Part shown: piece after piece, positions 9,786 to 17,343 of the stretch
Layout of the letters: each line of letters begins with the position of its first letter
How positions within the stretch are numbered: position 1 is the first letter of the stretch
Source of the DNA: Ignavibacteriales bacterium
Lineage (GTDB): Bacteria; Bacteroidota; Ignavibacteria; Ignavibacteriales; Ignavibacteriaceae
Direction of reading: 5' to 3'
DNA: 64,000 nucleotides
NCBI GenBank assembly: GCA_016707585.1
Contig: JADJHL010000011.1
Location: forward strand, 186,001-250,000
Translations under genes and position numbers: made by a program
Notes under the pieces: model-generated
What the model saw: the letters and a program-made list of their open reading frames with translations, nothing else
Database searches by the model: none
Told to the model about the DNA's origin: nothing

Positions 9786-10370
9786 ATGTACTCATCAATC
9801 TGTCCAAACTGCGGAGAGAAATCCGAACAAGAAACTAAAGACTGCCCCAGTTGTGGTTTTGAGAAAATCGAAATCGTAAATAAAAATAGCATCTTTAAAA
9901 GTATTAATGATACACTTGTAAGCAAGCTATACTTTCTTGATTATCCACAATTATATGTAACCATTATTACAAGATTAGTAATGATGCTGTTTACTATTTT
10001 CGTCCTTCCAGATTTCATTTCTAACAGCGAGTTTTTCTGGATGGTAATTGGAATTTTTTCTGTTTATGGTTTGATAAAAGAAATTGCAAAAACACACACA
10101 AGATTCATTGTTGTTTATAAACTTTGTAAAACACTGTTGTTCGCTTACTTTGGCGCTGGGTTTGGCAATCTAATCTCTCATGCAGGAAGTATGGTTTATT
10201 TTAAAATCAGTTATTATTTTAATCTTAACTTTATGTATGATGAAATAAGTAAAGCAAACGCAATGATTTTAGTCGGAGCAGTTGCAGGAATTGGAGTTAT
10301 GATATTAATAAATTACTTCGGTGATGAATTTAAAGTTGATAAAAGTAATTCTGAAGACGAAAAGATTTAA
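9786..10370 (+). CDS. Zinc-ribbon membrane protein of unknown function
   Basis: A 194-aa protein that starts with a treble-clef type zinc ribbon (C6, C9, C20, C23). About four hydrophobic segments follow, between residues 55 and 175, and then a charged tail. I do not recognise a named family. Such proteins often bring a small cytosolic zinc domain to the membrane. It begins 6 bp after the acyl-CoA ligase and is probably translated from the same message. Its end overlaps the convergent gene by 4 bp. Confidence 0.6.
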   Translation: MYSSICPNCGEKSEQETKDCPSCGFEKIEIVNKNSIFKSINDTLVSKLYFLDYPQLYVTIITRLVMMLFTIFVLPDFISNSEFFWMVIGIFSVYGLIKEIAKTHTRFIVVYKLCKTLLFAYFGAGFGNLISHAGSMVYFKISYYFNLNFMYDEISKANAMILVGAVAGIGVMILINYFGDEFKVDKSNSEDEKI

Positions 10371-10780
10371 CTCTCCGATAACATTTTTGTAAAGAATTTT
10401 TTTATTGAATTCACTTTTTCATTGAGTGAAAATTCTTTTTTTAACAAAATAGATTTACTTGCACCTTTGGGAAAATAATTCCAGTGAATCCTGGAATACA
10501 TATTAGCGCATTTCTTTGTATGATTGATCATATACTCAATTGGATCGGGCTCACTATTATTTATCAAGTATAGTTCAATTTCCCAGATAATTTCAGAAAA
10601 TATTTCCTGTTGTTTTTCAACATCATTTTTGTGATTCAATAAAAACTCAACAATAAAAATCTTGTCTTCGCCAATTCCAATTCTTGTTACCGGTCGCGGA
10701 TCATTGCCAAACTTAAGTTCAAAATATCGATCTGATAAATCAACTTTTCCAGGCTGCCAGCACCATGATTCATTATTCAT
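10367..10780 (-). CDS. Hypothetical protein, 137 aa
   Basis: No family recognised. The protein is soluble and mixed alpha/beta in composition, rich in Asn, Lys and Ile, without signal peptide, membrane segment or cysteine cluster (two isolated Cys). Its ATG lies one base from the stop of the GH92-GH47 gene upstream, so it is probably the last gene of the mannosidase operon or reads through from it. The ORF is supported by tight packing on both sides rather than by similarity. Confidence 0.5.
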   Translation of the reverse strand: MNNESWCWQPGKVDLSDRYFELKFGNDPRPVTRIGIGEDKIFIVEFLLNHKNDVEKQQEIFSEIIWEIELYLINNSEPDPIEYMINHTKKCANMYSRIHWNYFPKGASKSILLKKEFSLNEKVNSIKKFFTKMLSES

Positions 10781-10781
10781 T

Positions 10782-13700
10782 TTACTTGTTCAATTTTCTT
10801 AATGGATGAGCTTCGGTGTTAAAGACAAACTTATTTAAATCCAATGTTTCTTCCGGTGCAAAAATTAAGTAAAGATATTTTAATGTTTCAGCTAAAAAGA
10901 AACTTTCCATCGAATCCATTTTTTCTTTACTCATTACACTTTTAAGAGATGCATAACCTTCATCTACTTTACAATACTCTTCTATGCTGTCAAAAAATGT
11001 TTTTCCCATTTCTAAATATTTTGGATTCTTTGTTTTCCTGTAAAGATAAAAAGCTGATTCAATATTTTCCGGGCGTAAGATATAATAAGGCGCAGTTACT
11101 TCAAAAGTTTTATAATTGATTTCTTCAGGCTCAATTCCAAAATGATTCCACATTTTATAACAGCTTTCCTGGATCTTTTCTGCTGTTGCAAGATCATCAC
11201 CAAGCACAAGCATTGCAGGCATAAAAGCATCCAGCGCACCAAAAACAGTCTGAGTTTTTACTCCAGTGTTCATATCAGCGTGGGCATACCATAAACCCGT
11301 TTCAACCGAATCAAGCAAATATTTGTTAACAGATTTTATACTTTCATCATACATTGTTTTAAAATCTTCATCACCAAACAGCAAGTAAGCTTTTATAAGA
11401 TATTCATAATAAGAATCGATCATTCCGCTTATATGCGAATCAGTATTTGTCCACTCACCGGTTTCAACATTTATTTGTGTTCCAACCAAACCAATTTTTG
11501 ATCTACGATTGTAAACTTCTGTAATTGCATCTTTGGCTTTGTCATAAAATTCATTGTTTCCCGTTAACTTACTTAGCATACCAAATTCAAGCATTAAGGT
11601 TCCAATCTCTGCCGGATTGTTTATGCTGTCACGAAGTTCGCCGTTTTGTAAGTTAACATATCGGTAGGGCATTCCAGTTTTAGAATTGAAAACAGGAAGT
11701 AATCTATTGCCAAGATCTTCTGCTAAATCTAAAAATCTTTTGTCTCCATCTAGCTGATAAGCCGAGATCAATCCGCCAAGCAAACGGATTGTAACCTCAA
11801 AATTCTGAACAGAAATATTTTTGTTAAAATTTAATTTTTCAAAGATCAGTTTTTTTGCTTCTTCAGATTCTTCTTTCAACCCCATAAGCACCATTGTATC
11901 AAAAGCATCAACTGGCGTCATCAGCAAACTCTCGCCATACCAATTCCTAAATGTTTTACTTAACGGCTTTGGTTGATCTTGTCCCCACGCATATTTTTTG
12001 TATGCATTCCAGGCATGCTTAAATGCTTCTTTAATTTTTTCAGAATATTCTTTGTTATCAATCTCATCAACATTTGTAATCGTTGTCATTGATAGCGGGA
12101 ACGATTCATGATTTGTCCAAAGATTATGATTTGGGTTATCACTCATTTCAAATTCAAGTAAACCACCATTCATAATATCATTATGAGTGATAAAACTTTT
12201 TGTAAGATTTGTGCCATTGAGTTTTGCGGAATTTATATAAATATTTTTATCAGAAAGATTATTTGCTTTGATTACAAACTTCTTACCATCAGAAAGATTT
12301 ATGATTGCTTCATCAAACAATGGTGAACCAATTATATAATTTTGATCAGCCGGATTAAATGGATAAAAACCCAAAGCACTAAAAATGTACCACGCAGACA
12401 TTTGCCCGCAATCTTCATTTCCGCAAAGTCCAGAAGGAGAATCATTATAAAGTGTAGTTAAGATTTGATGAACTTTTTGTTGTGTTTTCCAGGGTTGCCC
12501 AACAAAATTATAAAGATATGAAATGTGCTGGCTAGGTTCGTTACCGTGTGCATATTGTCCAACCATTCCAGAAATATCACTACTTGGATTTTCACCATCA
12601 AGTTTTGAATCAATTGAGAAAAGCAAATCTAGTTTTTGTGTAAACTTTTCTTTTCTGCCAATTAAACTAATTAATCCTTCAACATCTTGCGGGACGAACC
12701 AGGAATATTGCCAGGCATTTCCTTCGGTGTATTCGTTGTTTCTATGTTCAGATGATCTTGGATTAAAAGTAGTCTTCCATTTTCCATCGCTTAACTTTGC
12801 ACGCATAAAATTTGTTGTTGGATCAAAAAGATTTCTGTAATACTCAGCACGATTTGAAAAGTATTTGTAGTCTTCTTCTTTATCAAGAAATATTGCAACC
12901 TGAGCAATACACCAATCATCATAAGCATACTCAAGAGTTTTAGAAACTGATTCAACTTCCTTATCATCTGCAATGTAACCAAGTTTTTTGTATGAGTTTA
13001 ATCCAAGATGATCTTGCATTGCAGATTTTTTCATCGCATCGTAAGCATGATTAACATCAAAACCGTTAAAGCCTTTTAGTATTGCATCTGCTATAACAGG
13101 AACTGCGTGATAACCAATCATTGTTCCTGTTTCATTTCCAAGAAGTTCCCAAACCGGAAGCAATCCATACTCATCGTAATGTGATAACATTGAGTTTATC
13201 ATATCATTAACTTTATCCGGCTGAGTAATTGTAAACAGGGGATGTTCAGCTCGAAAAGTATCCCACAAAGAAAATATGCTGTACTTAGTATAATTTTTTG
13301 CCTGATGAATTTTTCCATCTGCACCTTTGTATTCTCCATTTACATCTGAGAAAACAATTGGGGCAAGCATTGATCTGTAAAGTGAGGTGTAAAAAGTTTT
13401 TAAATAACTTTTGTTTGAAGATTTGATTTCAATCTTACTTAATTCTTTATTCCATTGTTCGACAGCTGAATTTTTAACTTTATCAAAGTTCCAATCTTTA
13501 ATATCATTCTCAAGATTTAGTTTAGCATTTTCAAAACTTACAGATGAGATTCCAGTTTTTATTAACAACTCAGAATTAGTTTTTAAATCAAACTGAAAAA
13601 TTGCGCGAGAATATTTTCCTTTAATTTCTTTCCTGTCTTTTAGATAAACACTATCCTGAATCAAAAATGATTTTGCGATTGGTTTTGAAAATTGTGTATG

Positions 13701-14321
13701 AAAATAAACTCGCTGATCTTTAGCCCAGCCAGTTGAATATCTGTAACCACAAATTGTATGATCATCAACAATCTTAATAAAAGTATCTATTGGCATATCC
13801 CAGTTTTTAGAATAAGCTAAATCAAGTTGAATGAATTCCTTTCCATCTTTTTTAAAAGTATGTTTTTGTAATCCCGAACGAAGTGCAGCAGTCAATTCTG
13901 AAGATATATTATAATCTTTAAGTAAAACGGAATAGTATCCAACACTTGCTTTTTCATTGTTGTGATCAAACTTAGAAATGAATTTTTGTTTTACAATTTC
14001 TTCATCAGAAATATTGTTTGGAAAAGAAGCAGGCATAAACTGAATATCACAAAGATCACCGATTCCAGTTCCGCTTAAGTGGGTATGAGAAAATCCTACA
14101 ATCAAACTATCCGAATAATGATAACCCGAACTCCAATCCCAGCCGCTTCTACCGTTATCGGGACTAAGTTGCACTATTCCAAATGGAACAGTTGCTCCAG
14201 GGTAAGTGTGTCCGTGATAATCAGTTCCAATAAATGGATCAACGTATTGAGTATAATCCTGAGAAAAATTATTTTGAGTTATTAGAAATAAAGTGAAGAA
14301 TATAAATTGAATAATTTTCAT
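10782..14321 (-). CDS. GH92-GH47 double alpha-mannosidase, secreted
   Basis: A 1179-aa fusion with a signal peptide (about 1-20). Residues 25-745 are a GH92 exo-alpha-mannosidase: the opening YVDPFIGTDYHGHTYPGA, the HGNEPSQHISYLYN motif near 593 and GNEDCGQMSAWY near 633 are diagnostic. Residues about 750-1175 are a complete GH47 class I alpha-1,2-mannosidase. By alignment to family knowledge its catalytic carboxylates are E842 (FEVTIR), D969 (DSYYEYL) and E1085 (RPENIES), and the calcium-binding Thr is T1169 in FNTEAHPL. GH92 enzymes also need calcium. Together they would trim alpha-1,2/1,3-mannose from high-mannose glycans outside the cytoplasm. It lies 5 bp downstream of the GH125 gene. 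GH47 is best known from the eukaryotic ER and Golgi. Confidence 0.93.
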   Translation of the reverse strand: MKIIQFIFFTLFLITQNNFSQDYTQYVDPFIGTDYHGHTYPGATVPFGIVQLSPDNGRSGWDWSSGYHYSDSLIVGFSHTHLSGTGIGDLCDIQFMPASFPNNISDEEIVKQKFISKFDHNNEKASVGYYSVLLKDYNISSELTAALRSGLQKHTFKKDGKEFIQLDLAYSKNWDMPIDTFIKIVDDHTICGYRYSTGWAKDQRVYFHTQFSKPIAKSFLIQDSVYLKDRKEIKGKYSRAIFQFDLKTNSELLIKTGISSVSFENAKLNLENDIKDWNFDKVKNSAVEQWNKELSKIEIKSSNKSYLKTFYTSLYRSMLAPIVFSDVNGEYKGADGKIHQAKNYTKYSIFSLWDTFRAEHPLFTITQPDKVNDMINSMLSHYDEYGLLPVWELLGNETGTMIGYHAVPVIADAILKGFNGFDVNHAYDAMKKSAMQDHLGLNSYKKLGYIADDKEVESVSKTLEYAYDDWCIAQVAIFLDKEEDYKYFSNRAEYYRNLFDPTTNFMRAKLSDGKWKTTFNPRSSEHRNNEYTEGNAWQYSWFVPQDVEGLISLIGRKEKFTQKLDLLFSIDSKLDGENPSSDISGMVGQYAHGNEPSQHISYLYNFVGQPWKTQQKVHQILTTLYNDSPSGLCGNEDCGQMSAWYIFSALGFYPFNPADQNYIIGSPLFDEAIINLSDGKKFVIKANNLSDKNIYINSAKLNGTNLTKSFITHNDIMNGGLLEFEMSDNPNHNLWTNHESFPLSMTTITNVDEIDNKEYSEKIKEAFKHAWNAYKKYAWGQDQPKPLSKTFRNWYGESLLMTPVDAFDTMVLMGLKEESEEAKKLIFEKLNFNKNISVQNFEVTIRLLGGLISAYQLDGDKRFLDLAEDLGNRLLPVFNSKTGMPYRYVNLQNGELRDSINNPAEIGTLMLEFGMLSKLTGNNEFYDKAKDAITEVYNRRSKIGLVGTQINVETGEWTNTDSHISGMIDSYYEYLIKAYLLFGDEDFKTMYDESIKSVNKYLLDSVETGLWYAHADMNTGVKTQTVFGALDAFMPAMLVLGDDLATAEKIQESCYKMWNHFGIEPEEINYKTFEVTAPYYILRPENIESAFYLYRKTKNPKYLEMGKTFFDSIEEYCKVDEGYASLKSVMSKEKMDSMESFFLAETLKYLYLIFAPEETLDLNKFVFNTEAHPLRKLNK

Positions 14322-14326
14322 AAATA

Positions 14327-15760
14327 TTAAAATTGTTTTTGAAGTAAATGTGGATGTTCTTTGAGTACTTTTAAAATAAATTCACCAAACAAAGTATTTG
14401 CCCATGCAAACCAACTTCGAGTAAAATTTGTAGCATCATCTTTATCAAAAGATTCATGCATAAATCCAGTATTTGCATGTGTTGATTTAAGAAGTTTAAT
14501 GCATTCAACTATTTCATTTTCATCGACACTTGTTATGCCGCGCATAATTACAGAAAGATGCCATATTTTACCAAGTCCTGCGTGCGGTCCACCGATCCCA
14601 TTACCGGATTTACCTTCAAAGTAATATGGATTGTTTTTGCTGAATAAAAATTTTCTAGTGTTCTTATAAACTTCATCATCCAGGAAAATGGAATTGAGAT
14701 AGGGAAGCGAAAGTAAGCTTGGAACATTTGCATCATCCATAAAAAGTTTGTTTCCATAACCGTCAACTTCATAAGGAAATATTTTCCCAAAGTTAAGATG
14801 CTCTGCAATTGCATATTGATTTAATGCCTCTTCAACTTCATCTGCGAGTGATTTACATTCTTTAGCAAAAGATTTATCTCCAACAACATCAACAAATATT
14901 TCTTCTAGTTGTCTTAAGGAAACAACTGCAAAGTGATTTGAGGAAACAAGAAAAGAAAAAGTTGTTGCATCATCGCTCGGGCGGAAAGATGATACAATCA
15001 ACCCGACTGGGTTGACTGGATTACCATATCCACCAAGCGGCAAACTATCGGTTGCCCACGCAGTTTCTCGCATAAATTTGTAAGGACTTCTCCCATCTTT
15101 ACGTTGTTGTTCCTTAAAAGTTTTTAGAACCAATTTCATTGCTGATTTCCAGTCCTCATCAAACACAGAAACGTCATTTGTTGTTTTCCAATATCCATAA
15201 GCCAGTCTTATTGGATAACAAAGTGAATCAACCTCCCATTTGCGTTCATGAAGTTCTGGTTTCATATCTGTAATATCATTTTTCCATTGGCTCTCACCAG
15301 GTCCATCATTAAAAGCATTTGCATATGGATCAATCAAAATACATTTTGTTTGGCGGTTGATAACTCCAGCGATTAGATCTTTTAGTTTTTTATCTTCATT
15401 TATAAATTGTAAGTAAGGCCAAACCTGTGCTGATGAATCGCGAAGCCACATTGCATTAATATCACCTGTTATTACGAACGTATCTGGTTTACCGGCAATT
15501 AATTTGTGAGTTACAGTTGTATCAAGAGTATTGGGAAAACAATTTTCAAAAAGCCAGCTCAGCTCTTCATCTTTAATGATTTTTTTCATCTCAACAATTT
15601 TTGTTTCGATAGCTTCGCTTACAAATTTTCTTTCAGAAATTGGGGGACGTTTAGTTTCAAATGAATTTGGAGCAAATGATTTTGTAAATGAAAGATTTGA
15701 AAGTGATAATCCTGCAATTGCAAGACTGCTGGTTTTAATGAAGTTTCTTCTGGATTGCAT
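14327..15760 (-). CDS. GH125 exo-alpha-1,6-mannosidase, Tat signal
   Basis: A 477-aa GH125 (formerly DUF1237) enzyme. The family signature MWLRDSSAQVWPY lies near residues 124-136, and the C-terminal ESFDKDDATNFTRSWFAWAN completes the active-site frame. GH125 removes terminal non-reducing alpha-1,6-linked mannose by inversion. The N-terminus SRRNFIK followed by a hydrophobic stretch is a twin-arginine signal, so it should be exported folded, unlike its Sec-exported neighbour. It is immediately upstream of the GH92-GH47 gene with a 5-bp gap, so the pair is translated from one mRNA. Confidence 0.92.
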   Translation of the reverse strand: MQSRRNFIKTSSLAIAGLSLSNLSFTKSFAPNSFETKRPPISERKFVSEAIETKIVEMKKIIKDEELSWLFENCFPNTLDTTVTHKLIAGKPDTFVITGDINAMWLRDSSAQVWPYLQFINEDKKLKDLIAGVINRQTKCILIDPYANAFNDGPGESQWKNDITDMKPELHERKWEVDSLCYPIRLAYGYWKTTNDVSVFDEDWKSAMKLVLKTFKEQQRKDGRSPYKFMRETAWATDSLPLGGYGNPVNPVGLIVSSFRPSDDATTFSFLVSSNHFAVVSLRQLEEIFVDVVGDKSFAKECKSLADEVEEALNQYAIAEHLNFGKIFPYEVDGYGNKLFMDDANVPSLLSLPYLNSIFLDDEVYKNTRKFLFSKNNPYYFEGKSGNGIGGPHAGLGKIWHLSVIMRGITSVDENEIVECIKLLKSTHANTGFMHESFDKDDATNFTRSWFAWANTLFGEFILKVLKEHPHLLQKQF

Positions 15761-15817
15761 AGCTTCCTTGCGAAAATAATTGATTGAACTTCAATAATAA
15801 TGAATAAGTAAAACCAT

Positions 15818-15883
15818 GTCACACTGAGCCTGTCGAAGTGTGACGATAAAAAAGTGTCAGTCTTCGACAAGCTCAGACTGACA
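15818..15883. repeat. Dispersed intergenic repeat, CACTGAGC-TGTCGAAG family
   Basis: Two arms of about 22 bp (15819-15840 and 15862-15883) are near-perfect reverse complements and contain CTGAGCCTGTCGAAG and CTTCGACAAGCTCAG. Smaller palindromes GTCACA/TGTGAC and TGTCAGT/ACTGACA nest inside. A second copy lies at 48528-48599. It sits between the transporter and GH125 genes and may end or weaken transcription between them. Confidence 0.85.
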
Positions 15884-15902
15884 ATATGTTATAAAAAATT
15901 AT

Positions 15903-17198
15903 TTAAGTATTCTGTGTTGGTCCTTGATGACTTACAAATTTGTTGTAAAGCAATAGACCAATAATCGTAACAACGCCAATCATACTAAATATAATCCAGA
16001 GAGTGCTTGGCTGATTTAAGTTATCAACAAAGTGAACATAAAGAAATGCTCCAAGCAAAGCTCCAACGCTACTTCCAATTACACCATAAAGAAAAGAATA
16101 ACCAAGATATAAAGCTTTTTTATCTTCTGGAGCAATCAATCCAACATAACTTATGAACTTTGGATGTGCTGTCATTTCACCAATAGAAAAAATTGTAATG
16201 CCAATCATAAATACCCAGATGTTTGTATTAATTGCTAATATTGCCATTCCTATTGTGCCCATTGCAATTCCGGCAATCATAGTTGGCAAAGCTTTTGTGT
16301 GCTTAACTATGTTTGAAACAATTAATTGAAGAAAAATAATCGTACCCGCATTTATTACCGTTACATGTTCGACATCAAATTTCCAATTCATATTAATTCC
16401 GATGCCACCAAGAGCACCATTAACAAAATTGTTTAACGGAGTAGCATCAACATATTTTTGAACATACCATAAAACAGAATCAAACATCTGGAAATAGAGA
16501 ATCCAGAATCCAGAATAAATAACAATCAAACCGATAAACTTTACATCTGTTAAAACCATTATAATACCATTTAAAACTTCTGCAAGTGTTTTTGTACTTT
16601 CTGGTCTTTTAGGTTCTTTATAGATCAGAAAAGTTGGGATTAACATTGATGCAGTTGCAATTGCTGATGCCATCATAACATATTGCCAGCCAAAAGTAGT
16701 TTTGATGTAAGGAACAAGAATTAATGGAAATAAAAATGCACCCAGATTTATTGACCAATAAAAAATTCCAAAACCTAGTGTACTGTTACTTTCATTTGTT
16801 GATCTCGCAATCGTACCCGAAATCATTGGCTTAAATGCACCTGCGCCAACAGCCATAATAATTAAGCTTCCAAATACCATTGCATATTCTGTGGTTTGAC
16901 TTGTAAGGAAATATCCAAGACCAAGAAAAATAAATGCAAACGTTAATATTCTTTTATAACCAAATCTATCTCCAATTGCTCCGGAAAGAATAGGAAGAAC
17001 ATATAACATTGGCTGGATAACACTTTTTATAACTCCAACACTTTCTTTTGTATAACTGAGTTGGTCAGTCATATAAACGGAAAGAATACTCATCATTCCA
17101 TAATAGGAGCCTCGTTCAAAAAACTCCATCATTATCACAACCCAATAATTTAGCGGAAAGGATTTAAATCCTGATTTTGTGGTTTGTTCTTCAGCCAT
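15903..17198 (-). CDS. POT/MFS-family transporter next to mannosidases
   Basis: A 431-aa, roughly 12-segment transporter with the POT ExxER motif (E25, E28, R29 followed by GSYYG) and a GDRFGYKR loop. It is a paralogue of the transporter at 3319-4674. It is the first gene of a minus-strand run with GH125 and GH92-GH47, about 140 bp upstream of them, with an intergenic repeat in between. A role in taking up mannose or small mannosides is suggested by position only; POT proteins more often carry peptides. Confidence 0.75.
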   Translation of the reverse strand: MAEEQTTKSGFKSFPLNYWVVIMMEFFERGSYYGMMSILSVYMTDQLSYTKESVGVIKSVIQPMLYVLPILSGAIGDRFGYKRILTFAFIFLGLGYFLTSQTTEYAMVFGSLIIMAVGAGAFKPMISGTIARSTNESNSTLGFGIFYWSINLGAFLFPLILVPYIKTTFGWQYVMMASAIATASMLIPTFLIYKEPKRPESTKTLAEVLNGIIMVLTDVKFIGLIVIYSGFWILYFQMFDSVLWYVQKYVDATPLNNFVNGALGGIGINMNWKFDVEHVTVINAGTIIFLQLIVSNIVKHTKALPTMIAGIAMGTIGMAILAINTNIWVFMIGITIFSIGEMTAHPKFISYVGLIAPEDKKALYLGYSFLYGVIGSSVGALLGAFLYVHFVDNLNQPSTLWIIFSMIGVVTIIGLLLYNKFVSHQGPTQNT

Positions 17199-17271
17199 TG
17201 GAAACCTTTATTTGTTTAAGCATTATGGATTTATTAACTGCAAAAGTAATGAAATGATTTCTTAAGTTGTA

Positions 17272-17298
17272 ATAAAAAAGGCACGATTTCTCGTGCCT
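17272..17298 (-). terminator. Rho-independent terminator after the M28 peptidase gene
   Basis: Read on the minus strand, AGGCACGA and its complement form an 8-bp stem with a GAAA tetraloop, followed by a T tract. It lies about 45 bp beyond the stop of the M28 peptidase gene. Confidence 0.85.
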
Positions 17299-17316
17299 AA
17301 AGAAAGCCCCTCCAAA

Positions 17317-17333
17317 CCTTCCCTAAGGGAAGG
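17317..17333. repeat. CTTCCC-TAA-GGGAAG small palindrome
   Basis: A 7-bp perfect stem (CCTTCCC / GGGAAGG) with a TAA loop lies inside a purine/pyrimidine-rich flank AAGCCCCTCC. The same design recurs at 29333-29351, 37388-37410 and 50414-50432, always close to a stop codon. Confidence 0.65.
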
Positions 17334-17343
17334 CTTAAGAAAT

